A DNA stretch of 15,866 bases from Hennigella sp045599065 (GCA_045599065.1 JAZRVJ010000014.1:1-15866); one strand, 5' to 3'; positions 6,619-15,747 are shown, counted from the stretch's first letter. Numbers and translations: made by a program. Notes: a model not told the origin generated them from the letters alone.

Positions 6619-7791
6619 ATGAAAAGATGAAAGATTGTATTACCTAGTTTGATAGCTACCGCTACTAGCTTACCATTAGTAAGTTTAGTTAGTTGTGGAC
6701 AAGACGAACCTATTGATGACACAACACCATTATGTTTTACTGATGTTGAAAACGATTCTAAGAATGCCAAAGTTTCATATACGTTAGATGGTGAATTGTC
6801 TAATGTTGATATTGAATATTCATTAGACGAGGAAGGAAATTGAACAGACTGAGCTGAAAATCAAGTCATAACTTTAGAAGATGGTCAAAAATTATATGTT
6901 AGAAATACTCAAAATACTTTGTCTAACGCTAGAGCCTTTCTTAAATTTATCACTAGTAATGGTGATGTAATAGGTAGTGGCAATGTTAATTCAATGATTA
7001 ACTATGCAGATTTAACAGACTTTTGTTTTTACTACATGTTTGCTGGCTGCAAGACTTTAAAAAGAGCTCCCGCCTTACCAGCAGAAACATTAGCTGAACA
7101 CTGTTATCAAAACATGTTTGCAGAATGTGCTGGTCTAACTAAGGCTCCAATATTACCTGCAATGCAATTAGCAAGTCATTGTTATCTTGCAATGTTTAGT
7201 GGTTGTTTAAGTTTAAAAGTTGGTCCTGAATTAAAAAGTACTAATTTAGCACCACATTGTTATGAGCAAATGTTTGATAATTCTGGTTTGACTATTGCTC
7301 CAAAACTTCCAGCAGAACAACTATATGAATCTTGTTATGCATATATGTTCCGTGAATGCCAAATTAAACAAATTCCATCGCTGCCATCAACTCATTTAGC
7401 TGACTATTGCTATTATTTCATGTTTGCCAACTGTTATAAACTAATTCTGGTACAAAACACTCTTCCTGCAGATGATTTAAAAGTGTCGTGTTATGACCAT
7501 ATGTTTGCATATTGTAGTAATTTAATAACTGCTCCACAAATAAATGCGCAATTAAAACATCTTCAAACCGAAGGAAAATGTTTTGAAAAAATGTTTGCTG
7601 ATTGTCCTAAACTTAAAATTAAAGAAGAACAAATACAATATAACACTGAAAATAAAAGAAGAATTTGTAGCTTTCCTTTAGGGGCTGAATTAGATTTATA
7701 TGCTGCTGAAATGTTCCGTGGTTGTGTTGATCAACCGGGTTTATTTGTTGGCACTCCAGAACCTGGTCATAGTTATTATTGGGTAGAATAA
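6619..7791 (+). CDS. BspA-like lipoprotein with CYxxMFxxC leucine-rich repeats (array member 2)
   Basis: A 390-residue surface lipoprotein. Residues 1-26 are the signal peptide (lipid Cys 26). Residues about 45-130 form a lead-in region (VDIEYSLDEEGNW ... KLYVRNTQN ... GNVNSMI) like the one that precedes the repeats in Bacteroides-type BspA proteins. From about 135 to 365 there are seven to nine repeats of 25-27 residues with the pattern C-[YF]-x-x-M-F-x-x-C-x-x-L-x-x-A-P-x-L-P-A-x-x-L; the later ones are degenerate. Such repeats fold as a solenoid and bind host proteins or other cells in studied BspA relatives. The regular Cys and Met-Phe pairs are conspicuous for a Mollicute. TGA Trp codons occur near the N-terminus, but the last Trp is TGG. 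It has its own promoter, and the stop is followed by a palindromic terminator. Adhesion is inferred, not shown. Confidence 0.92.
7021..7720 (+). repeat. Tandem BspA-type LRR coding repeats
   Basis: Imperfect repeats of about 75-81 bp inside array lipoprotein 2, each marked by a TGTTATNNNNNNATGTTT-like core that encodes CYxxMF. The copies have diverged at DNA level, so expansion is not recent. Confidence 0.8.
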
Positions 7792-7802
7792 TTAGCTTAT
7801 TT

Positions 7803-7831
7803 AAAAAGTAATGGTTAACCATTACTTTTTT
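7803..7831 (+). terminator. Palindromic terminator, copy 1
   Basis: A perfect 28-bp palindrome centred on GTAATGGTTAACCATTAC, flanked by A5 and T5, 6 bp upstream of TATAAT 7837. Almost identical elements lie at 9255 and 11603. Confidence 0.85.
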
Positions 7832-7836
7832 CTTTT

Positions 7837-7860
7837 TATAATATAAAAAAGAGGTTAATT
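7837..7860 (+). promoter_or_regulatory. Promoter -10 and Shine-Dalgarno of array lipoprotein 3
   Basis: TATAAT 7837-7842, GAGG 7851-7854, and 6 nt to ATG 7861. The palindrome centre TTAACC sits 16 nt upstream of the -10 and could act as a poor -35. Confidence 0.75.
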
Positions 7861-9249
7861 ATGAAAAAATGAAAGATTGTATTGCCTACATTATTGGCAA
7901 CAACAAGTTTACCATTAGTTAGTTTGGTAAGCTGTAGTGAACCAAAGCAATTACCGATATTTAGCCAAGATGGCAATGGTGAAATGTCTGATAATAAAAC
8001 TGCTACAATTTCAATAGATTGAGATCTTACTTCAGATACTATTGAATTTACAAATATGAGTTTTAGTTGTAAAGGTGGCGATATTACAACTACTAACATT
8101 GACTGTCCCGACCCAACTGCTCGCCCACGTCAATTTGTAATAAAATTCACAAATGCAATTGAAGGATCAATTAGTGATGGTGTTTTTGCTTTTCATTACA
8201 ATGATTCAACTATTGATGTTGATAAGGATGAATCTGTTGAAAACATTAATATTACTGAATTTGCACCTGATAGAGTTGATTTTGCAACATGCAATTGAAA
8301 GGTTGTAACAGATGCATGTAAAGATCTTGAAGATAAAAAAATAACTGAAAATGAGTTTTGTAAAAAATTTAAGTTTGGTAATGTATCAGCGGCAAGAATT
8401 AGTGATTTTATAGGTAAAGTGAAAAATATTACATTAAATGGTCAACCTCATTATGTTAAGGTTGTTGGTATCGAAGAAGACTTTATGGGTACAAATCATA
8501 CAAACCCTGTTGTTTTTACATTCCAATTTGATAACTTAATAAGCAGGGCTTCTGATGGCATGTTTTTGCAAGTTAAATGACAAGCTGATGCACAAAGTAA
8601 TGCTGATAATCATTACTATTGAAATTCAACACTATTTAATGCATTAAATGATGATACAGAAGCAGAAATCACTTGAGAAAATGATCCAGACGAAAAACAA
8701 AGTGTTTATGAAATGATTAAAGAAGGAGAGCCAACATTAGGTGATTCTATTAAATCAGTTTATCGTGGTGTTAATACATATAATGGAACCGAAGTTGATG
8801 TTCCATTTGAACTTACTACTCAACAAACTAAGTTATTTTGTCCAACACTATCTAACTTCTTTTCTGACGAGGGTATTTTAAAATCTGCTATTACCAATGC
8901 TGGTACAGGGCAAAAAGCTATGTATAGTGCTGAAGGCCAACCTCATGAAGTTGGTGTATTAGCACAATATAGTTTCTACAAAGAAATAATAGAAGATGCT
9001 CCATTTGTCGTTGAGTCTGATGATGATAGGAAATGAACACAATTTGAATGTCTTAAATTATTCGATAGCGCTAACTATAGCAAAAAACCTGATGTAGGTT
9101 CTTATTGATATTGAATTACTTCTCCTAATATATACAATAAATGGTATAGTGCAAATTCATGATTTGTTAGATCTACTGCAGATATAGGGAAAGAAGATCA
9201 ACATGCAGTTAATCATCCTGGTGCAATTGCTCCTTGCTTCTGCATCTAA
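7861..9249 (+). CDS. Lipoprotein with C-terminal DUF6273-like domain (array member 3)
   Basis: A 462-residue predicted surface lipoprotein. Residues 1-25 are the signal peptide (MKKWKIVLPTLLATTSLPLV then SLVSC, lipid Cys 25). Residues about 30-140 are a polar beta-rich stretch of unknown type. From about 143 to the end it resembles DUF6273 as found in gut Firmicutes lipoproteins: FIGKVKNITLNGQPHYVKVV, a VFTFQFDNLIS strand, KLFCPTLSNFFS, then YWYWITSPN and the closing AIAPCFCI. The same layout and ending occur in array member 5, so the two share this domain although their N-terminal halves differ. About ten Trp codons are TGA (for example 9034-9036). It is followed by a palindromic terminator. 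The domain's role is unknown; it is usually the C-terminal module of surface proteins with LRR or InlB-like repeats. Confidence 0.88.
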
Positions 9250-9254
9250 TATCT

Positions 9255-9283
9255 AAAAAGTAATGGTTAACCATTACTTTTTT
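9255..9283 (+). terminator. Palindromic terminator, copy 2
   Basis: The same 28-bp perfect palindrome as at 7803, centred on GTAATGGTTAACCATTAC. It lies 6 bp after the stop of array lipoprotein 3 and 8 bp before the next TATAAT. Confidence 0.85.
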
Positions 9284-9290
9284 AATTATT

Positions 9291-9314
9291 TATAATATAA
9301 GTAAGAGGTAACTT
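9291..9314 (+). promoter_or_regulatory. Promoter -10 and Shine-Dalgarno of array lipoprotein 4
   Basis: TATAAT 9291-9296, GAGG 9305-9308, and 6 nt to ATG 9315. Confidence 0.75.
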
Positions 9315-11594
9315 ATGAAAAGATGAAAGATTGTATTACCTACATTATTAGCTACTAGTGGTTTACCATTAGTTAGTTTGGTAGGATGTGGGGATCCTGT
9401 AGAAACCTACACTATTTCAGGTGGAAATGAATCTTTAAAGGGCCAAGCAAAAAAACCAGATGGTGATAGGGATGCATGACAAGTTACAAATTCAAAAGGT
9501 GATCCTGTTACCGCTACTTTATCGATTGAAGGTATAGAACCTTCTACTGATTTTCCAGATTGAATTCAAATAAATGATGGAAAGGTAAAATGAACTAATA
9601 AGGCTGCTACAGGAACATATAAATTCAAAGTCAAAGCTGAAATTGAAGATGTTAAACGACCTGTTTATTCAAAAGAAATTACTTTAGTTATTGCTGAAAC
9701 ATATAGTATTTCTGGTGGATCTAAAACTTTAAATGGAATAGCAAGCCAACCGAATATAGATGATAATACTTGAGTGGTTGAGGACTCCAAAGGCGATCCT
9801 GTAGCTGCTACTTTATCAATTAATGGTATACAACCTGCTAGTGATTTTCCAGATTGAATTCAAATAGAGAATGGCAAAGTAAAATGAACTGTTGCTGCAG
9901 CTGAAGGAATATATAAATTTAATGTTAAAGCAGAAATTGAAGGATCTGAAGCCATTTATTCTGAAGATATTACTTTAACTATTGGTACAATGCCATTTGA
10001 ATGATCACTTAATGAAGATGGCACGGCTATACTTGCTAAATATATTGGTGAAGGTAGTCAAGTAATCATTCCTTCTTCTATACAAGAAGACGGAAAGACT
10101 TACAGCGTTGTCTCTATTGGTAATTCTGCATTCTTTGATTGCTCTAGTCTAACATCGGTCGTTATTCCTGATAGTATTACAAGTATTGGCGAAAGTGCTT
10201 TTGAGGGTTGCTCTAGTTTAACTAATTCATCTAGTCCAGATGGTTCCTATGGTTTTAATTTTGCAGGAACTATTAAACAATGAAAAAAAGTGGAACGTGG
10301 CATGGCTTGGTATAAAAATACAAGAGCTACAATTATTCAATGCTCTGATGATATAGCTTTGTTATACGAGTCTATTTACGATTGAGAATACAATGATGAT
10401 GATCATACAGCAACACTTAAAGGCTATAATGGTGATGGTGGTGATGTAATCATTCCATCTCGTGTTTGAAAATTAGAAGTTTATAATGTTGTCTCTATTG
10501 GTAATTCTTCATTCAGTCTATCTAACATAACATCAGTTACTATTCCTAATAGTGTCATTAGTATTGAGTATAATGCATTCGCTTATTGTTCTAAGCTAAA
10601 ATCAGTTACCATTTCTGATAGTGTCGAAAGTATTGGGGACTGTGCATTCTATGATTGCAATACTTTAACGTCGGTTATTATCGGAAAAGGCGTAACAAGT
10701 ATCGGCGCAGATGCTTTTTCGTCCTGCTCTAGTTTAACTGATAATTCTGGTCCGTATAGTTCTTGTGGTTTTAATTTTTCTGGAACAGTTGAAGAATGAA
10801 AAAAAATAGAACGTAATTTTGCTTGACATAAAAATACACCAGCCACAATGATTCAATGCCATATTGATAAATGTGATTTAGATAAAACATGTTTTCAATT
10901 ATCATATAATACTGAGAAACGTACAGCTACACTTATAGGTTATGATGGTGATGGTGGGGATGTAATCATTCCGGAGATGATTGTTTGAAAAGGTTCAAGT
11001 TACTTTATTACCTCTATTGGTAACAATGCATTTGTGGGGTCTGCTGGCCTTCGTCTAACATCTATCACTATTCCTAATTCTGTTACATCTATTGGTAATG
11101 GTGCGTTCCAAGGCTGCATTAACCTAACATCAATCAATATCCCTAAATTTGTTGCAAGTATTGGTGCACTTACATTCTCCCAATGCACTTCCCTAGCTTC
11201 GATTGTTATTCCAAACAGAGTTGAAAGTATTGGTAATTCTGCATTCTTTGATTGCACTAGTCTAACGTCAATCACTATCCCAAATAGTGTCACAAGTATT
11301 GGTGATGAAGCATTTGAAACTTGTTCTAGTCTAACATCGGTTATTATCGGAGAAGGTGTGACAAAAATTGGTGCTAAAGCCTTCTATGGCTGCTCTAATC
11401 TAACAGACACATCTGGTCCAGATGGTTCTTATGGTTTTAATTTTGTAGGAACAGTGGAACAATGGAAAAAGATTCAACGTGGTACTGATTGACACACAGA
11501 CACACCAGCAAGTGAAATTCAATGTTCTGGTGGTGTTTGTAATTTGGATGCACAAATGATAACATATCCATATCTAGCAAACAAAGAATACTAA
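9315..11594 (+). CDS. Large BspA-like LRR_5 lipoprotein with two Ig-like repeats (array member 4)
   Basis: A 759-residue predicted adhesin. Residues 1-25 are the signal peptide (lipid Cys 25). Residues about 30-128 and 129-225 are two tandem Ig-like repeats sharing YxISGG, DSKGDPV, ATLSI, FPDWIQI and VKAEIE. From about 226 come three LRR blocks (226-352, 353-526, 527-759). Each opens with a strand ending in VIIP, carries a growing number of 23-residue LRR_5 units (SLTSVxIPxSVTSIGxxAFxxC), and closes with GFNFxGTxxxWKKIxR and xTxAxxIQC, the cap known from BspA-like proteins of gut bacteria. Sixteen or so TGA Trp codons break the standard frame; only the last block is visible as one ORF. The start is set by the signal peptide and promoter. 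Near-identical DNA between units suggests recombination inside the gene. Binding to host matrix or other microbes is inferred from the family. Confidence 0.92.
10040..11500 (+). repeat. LRR_5 coding repeats in three blocks
   Basis: About 69-bp units encoding SLTSVTIPNSVTSIGxxAFxxC-like repeats. Block 1 has about two units, block 2 about four, block 3 about six. A 28-nt stretch beginning TATTGGTAATTCTGCATTCT is identical at 10115-10142 and 11228-11255, more than 1 kb apart. Confidence 0.85.
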
Positions 11595-11602
11595 TCTTAT
11601 CT

Positions 11603-11631
11603 AAAAAGTAATGGTTTACCATTACTTTTTT
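11603..11631 (+). terminator. Palindromic terminator, copy 3
   Basis: 13-bp arms as in copies 1 and 2 but with centre GGTTTACC instead of GGTTAACC. It lies 8 bp after the stop of array lipoprotein 4. Confidence 0.85.
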
Positions 11632-11638
11632 AATTATT

Positions 11639-11662
11639 TATAATATAGATAAGAGGTAGTTT
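11639..11662 (+). promoter_or_regulatory. Promoter -10 and Shine-Dalgarno of array lipoprotein 5
   Basis: TATAAT 11639-11644, GAGG 11653-11656, and 6 nt to ATG 11663. The downstream helicase may depend on this promoter. Confidence 0.75.
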
Positions 11663-13381
11663 ATGAAAAGATGAAAGATTGTATTACCTACATTATTAGC
11701 TACTAGTGGTTTACCATTAGTTAGTTTGGTAGGGTGTGGAAATCAACCAGGACCTGAGCCAGTAGAAGTTAAACCACATGTTTACTTCAATAGTGGTGGC
11801 TTTGGAACATTAACAGGTGACTTAGATATAGAAGTAGAAAAGGGGACGAAATGATGTGATCTTGTTACTCAAGGCAAGGTTCCAAGTGTGCAGGAAGATC
11901 CTGGATATCATTTTTTTGGTTGATTTGATATAAATAACAATGAGTTAAAAAGTGATACTCAAACAGAAATTAATGATAATTTCTCTGTAACTGCAAGATT
12001 CAAACAAATGCCGCCAGTAGAAAAGAAAGATGTTTATTTTGTTTCGGGTGGTAATGGTTCATTAAGTGGAACAACACATATTCAATTCGAATTGAACATA
12101 AGCTGGTCAGATATAACAAAACCTACATATACTGCCGCTTCTGGTTATAAATTTGGAGGTTGATTTCTAAATGGTGTAGAAATTCAAGGAAATCCACAAT
12201 TTAGTAGCGACACTATAATTGTTGCTCAATTTGAGCCGATTGATCCAGCATCATATACTGTTACTTTACTAAATGAAGTTGAAGATGGTTATTCTATTAA
12301 CCCAGAATATGCTACACCTAATCAACCATTTACAGGCACAATTACCTCACAAACACCTATTGAAAATAGTGGATTAGTACAATATGTTTTAATCGATGGA
12401 CAACCTATTATAGGTTGAACATTTACACCAGATGAAGATGACAATAAAAAAGGTGTGTTATATATTCCTGCTGATAAAGTTACAGGAAACATCTCTTTTT
12501 ATTGCATTAAATCCTCTGACCCTGCACCTTTCGATTTCCAAACAGATCCATGACAAACTGTTGCTTTCTATGCTAATCAAGGTCTAGATGCTTTATGTGA
12601 AGCATATGGTCATGAAGCTGATTGATTTATTGGTAAAACAAGAAACTTAAAAATGAATAATCAAACATATGAAGTTATGGTAATTGGTACTAACCAAGAT
12701 ACTTATACTAAAGATGGCGTAACTTATGATGCAGCCTTGACATTTAAATTTAATAATGTAATTAGTGACAAGGAAGGAAAATATATGAAAGCTATCTGGG
12801 ATATAGAATATAGTTACAACTATTGAGAATCAAAGGTTGAAAATGCATTAAATGGTTCTAATGTTGATTGATATGATGCAAAAGATAATGTCATTACGGA
12901 TATAAAGTCAAGTGTTTATCAAATGATTAGAGCTTCTGACCCAACTAATAAATGAACGGATTTAATTAAATCTATTAATAGAACTGTAAATACTTATTCT
13001 GACGAATCTTGAAAACCGCAAAAAAAACAGGTTCATGTTTTTGTTCCAACTTTAGCTAATTTATTTTCTCGAACTGGGTTAGAAAATACTGAAATTGTTG
13101 ATTTGGAAGATGAAATTGATTTATATTTAGGCGAGGGGGGGCAATATGATTATTATAGAATTGAAGGAAATATAGGTGATTCGCCAATTGGCAAAGAAAC
13201 ATACGCAGAGTTTTCTTGTCTTATTGCAACAGATATAGTTAGAAAAGAAAAACGAAGTTGCTTTCTTTCATCACCTTCGGTAGATACAAATTTTGATACT
13301 TGACAAATTTATTCCTCGGGGTCAGTTTTGCAAGTACCCATATCATATACACGTTCTCTTGCCCCTTGCTTCTGTATCTAA
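11663..13381 (+). CDS. Lipoprotein with two InlB-like repeats and C-terminal DUF6273-like domain (array member 5)
   Basis: A 572-residue predicted surface lipoprotein. Residues 1-25 are a signal peptide identical at protein level to that of array member 4 (lipid Cys 25). Two repeats of about 75 residues follow, near 39-115 and 122-192. Each has VYFxSGGxGxLxG, then GYxFxGWF and a final VxAxFxx strand, the pattern of InlB B-repeat/Flg_new (Listeria-Bacteroides) modules. Residues about 195-285 are a further beta-rich stretch. From about 288 to the end is the DUF6273-like domain (DPWQTVAFYAN, FIGKTRNLKMNNQTYEVMVI, VHVFVPTLANLFS, final SLAPCFCI), matching array member 3. Most Trp codons are TGA. 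Unlike the other members, it has no terminator: the helicase ATG lies 3 nt after the TAA in the same frame. Probable adhesin or sensor; ligand unknown. Confidence 0.9.
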
Positions 13382-13384
13382 TCT

Positions 13385-14749
13385 ATGGAAAATAACCTTA
13401 CCACAAGCCAACAACAAGCACTGGAGGTTTTAACCTCTGGTGCTAATTGTTTTATAGATGGACTTGCTGGTACAGGCAAGACCTTTTTATTAGATTACTA
13501 TACAAAGCATTATTGTACTAATAAGAAAGTCTTAAAATGTTGTTTTACTGCTAATGCAGTAAACAACTTGTCTTTAGATAAGCCAGGAGATGAAATAGGT
13601 ACTATTCATACTGTCTTTAGATTTGCTAAGTATGAATTGCCTTCTGTTATCCCACCTAAAAAATGAGTTAGTTGGTGAGATTGCAGAACCTATTATAGTA
13701 AGTTTGATGTTATTATCATAGATGAAATATCTATGTGTAGGATAGACTATTTCTTTTTTATCTTTAAAATCATTTCAAAAGCTAACAAGTATCGTAAAAC
13801 CCCTATTCAAGTCATAGTAAGTGGTGATTTTGGTCAATTACCACCTATATTTACACCTAAAGAATTAAAAATTCTTAAAAAGAAATATCATAGCGATACT
13901 TGTTATGCTTTTGAACATGAATGTTGAAAGTTATTTAACTTTAAGACTATAGGTCTTAGTGATAATATAAGAATTAATAAAGACAAAGTCTTTATCAATC
14001 ATTTAAAGAATTTAAGAAGTGGGTCAGATTTAGTAACTACCTTAAGGTATTTTAATTCTAGGGTTAAACAAACTAAGAAGATAAAAGATACAATAAGGCT
14101 ATTTGCTACCAATAGATTAGTGGACAAAACTAATCTATTAGCCTTAAAACATCTAAAAGGTAAGCAAGTAGATATAAAAGCTTATTATGACTTTGAAATA
14201 AGAGATGCTATTAATAAGCATCAATTATCTAAATCTGACCTACCTTCTAGCTTAGTATTAAGCTTAAAGAATAATGCTCAAGTTATGTTTGTTAAGAATG
14301 ATAAGCTAATTAAAGATAAAGGTAGGAGATTTGTTAATGGTGACTTAGGTAAAGTCATTAAAGTAGAAAATGAAAAAGAAGTAGTAGTTTTAGTTAAAAG
14401 AACAGGTAAAAAGGTTAGATTACATAAATATAACCTTGCTTATAACATTAACAAAGCTCCTAAGCTATTTTTAGATGTAATAGTCCAAGATCAATATATA
14501 GGCTTATTTAAGCAATATCCTATTAAATTAGCCTATGCTTTGACTATACATAAAGCTCAAGGCAAAACCTTTGATAATGTAGTCTTAGATCCTACTATAG
14601 ATAAAAAGAAGCTAACCCCTGGTTTAATCTATGTAGCTTTGTCTAGAGTTAGATCTATAGATAATTTGTATCTGACTAAGCCATTGACTTTGGAACAAAT
14701 AACTATTGATCCAATGGTGATTGAATTTTATAGGAATTTAAAATATTAG
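13385..14749 (+). CDS. Pif1/RecD-like SF1B DNA helicase
   Basis: A 454-residue ATP-driven 5'-3' helicase of the Pif1 type, near the size of minimal bacterial Pif1 proteins. Visible motifs: a Q-motif-like LTTSQQQAL (residues 5-13), Walker A GLAGTGKT (26-33), Walker B IIIDEISM (D113, E114), motif III GDFGQLPP (147-154), and in the C-terminal half YALTIHKAQGKTFDNV followed by YVALSRVRS (motif VI, arginine finger). The region between Walker A and B holds several TGA Trp codons. The start is ATG 13385, with no Shine-Dalgarno and no promoter of its own visible; it lies 3 nt after the stop of a lipoprotein and in the same frame, so it is probably co-transcribed or translationally coupled. Its TAG overlaps the TAA of the convergent Fic-like gene. 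Chromosomal Pif1 handles G4 DNA and stalled forks; plasmid or mobile-element origin is also possible. Confidence 0.93.
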
Positions 14750-15654
14750 AGTGTCTTGATTTTGTTCAAGATCTTTCATGAACCTTTTTTATTGCTTCCT
14801 ACTCTAACAATATTTCCTTTTCTAGTTAAAGAAGCTAAAATTCTTTGGGTTTGTCTTTCAGATAGGCCAAGATTTTGTCCTAATTGCTTGGCAGTAATTT
14901 TATTATTTTTAGAAATTATAGACAATGTGTCTTGTTCATGTTTGGATAAAGAATTAATAGTAGTAAGTAAATCTTTATAACTAATTTTATTAGCTATAGC
15001 TAATGATGAAGCTTTTGTTAAATATTTAATATAAGTTTGTAATTTAGTTTCATCATTGTAATAGTCAACTAAAGCTTTGCTATATATAGTTCTATTACCT
15101 ATTTGAATGAAATTTAAATTGTTTGCTATCAAGCATAGATTAGCAAAACAAAGTGCAGTTCTTTTGTTTCCATTAGGAAACAATTGAATTTTTGATCAAT
15201 AAGCACACAATCTTGCTCCATCAGCAAAAGTCTTTATTTGCTTAAATTCATTTAAAATTTGAATAGATTCTTGTTCTGTATAAACTTTAGGTGTATAGCC
15301 AGTTCCTGTTATTAAAACTCTATGGTTTCTAAAGCAACCAGCATCCCTTCTTTCATAGCTATCAATGATTTCATTAATTTTTAGAGCATCTTTATAAGTG
15401 ATAGGTTTATTGCTATTAGCTCTATAAATAACATATTCATATGCTCTTTTTAAAGATGTAATGATAACAACCTTATCATATGGGATTGTTTTAATAGCAT
15501 CTTCAAAAAAATCTAATGTGTTTAAAGTATCCACATAAGTAATATTTTCATTTTCAAGGTTAGCTGATTGATAGACTATTTCTTTGAAATAGTCATGAGC
15601 TAATTGAATCTTTTTATTTCTATATTCTTTTATCACGACACCATTATATATCAT
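14746..15654 (-). CDS. Fic-fold protein with degenerate catalytic motif and C-terminal winged helix-turn-helix
   Basis: A 302-residue Fic-family protein. Fic enzymes transfer AMP or similar groups to target proteins. The N-terminus has SANLEN (residues 30-35), matching the class II inhibitory motif (S/T)xxxE(G/N). The flap region GCFRNHRVLITGTGYTPKVY (about 107-125) is typical. The active-site motif reads QLFPNGNKR (157-165): the expected catalytic His of HxFxxGNxR is Gln157, encoded by CAA, while F159, G162, N163 and R165 remain. From about 240 a winged helix (NKITAKQLGQNLGLSERQTQ) suggests DNA binding. TGA Trp codons occur within AYWSKI and near the end, so the last 10 residues are missed by the standard code. 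ATG 15654 is preferred over the upstream TTG. The stop overlaps that of the helicase. Probably a catalytically inactive or altered regulator; upstream repeats could be its operator. Confidence 0.88.
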
Positions 15655-15663
15655 TTTTCTAAA

Positions 15664-15720
15664 AATGTCGTAATAAAATGTCGTAATAAATAGAAACAAA
15701 ACAATATTTAATACGACATT
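15664..15720 (-). promoter_or_regulatory. Candidate three-site operator upstream of the Fic-like gene
   Basis: Plus-strand AATGTCGTAATAAA occurs twice in tandem (15664-15677, 15677-15690). An inverted copy TTTAATACGACATT follows at 15707-15720, 13 of 14 positions matching. It ends about 10 nt before the Fic-like ATG on the minus strand, where promoter and leader should be. No convincing -10 was identified. Binding by the Fic protein's own winged helix is an inference. Confidence 0.55.
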
Positions 15721-15747
15721 AACCTATTTTGTTCATCTATAAGCTTG

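Larger units (their letters stand above)
9255..9390 (+). repeat. 136-bp terminator-promoter-signal-peptide repeat, copy A
   Basis: Matches 11603-11738 without gaps and with about six mismatches by eye. It covers the palindromic terminator, the -10 box, the leader and codons 1-25 of the lipoprotein. Similarity stops right after the lipid cysteine codon. Confidence 0.85.
11603..11738 (+). repeat. 136-bp terminator-promoter-signal-peptide repeat, copy B
   Basis: Partner of 9255-9390, offset 2348 bp, no indels, about six mismatches by eye. Homology ends after the lipid cysteine codon, where the two lipoproteins become unrelated. Confidence 0.85.

Noticed and set aside
7619..8099. Minus-strand open frames across the junction of array members 2 and 3
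   Set aside because: They overlap well-supported lipoproteins, cross terminators and promoters, and match nothing recognisable.
10649..11293. Minus-strand open frames opposite the LRR_5 repeats
   Set aside because: They are shadows produced by the repetitive coding sequence on the plus strand and have no start signals.
10040..11500. CRISPR-like array
   Set aside because: The regular units are coding LRR repeats in one frame, degenerate and without unique spacers.
7803..11630. The 28-bp palindromes as insertion-sequence ends
   Set aside because: They lie singly after stop codons, are followed by T runs, and no transposase or target duplication is present.
14756..14980. Plus-strand open frame after the helicase
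   Set aside because: It is antisense to the C-terminal winged-helix region of the Fic-like gene and has no supporting features.
13385..15654. Helicase plus Fic-like protein as a toxin-antitoxin or phage-defence pair
   Set aside because: The genes converge rather than forming an operon, the Fic motif lacks its catalytic His, and no further defence gene is visible; the idea cannot be supported from this window.
15655..15699. TTG start extending the Fic-like protein by 15 residues
   Set aside because: The extension runs through the direct repeats of the candidate operator and is not typical of Fic N-termini; ATG 15654 fits better.
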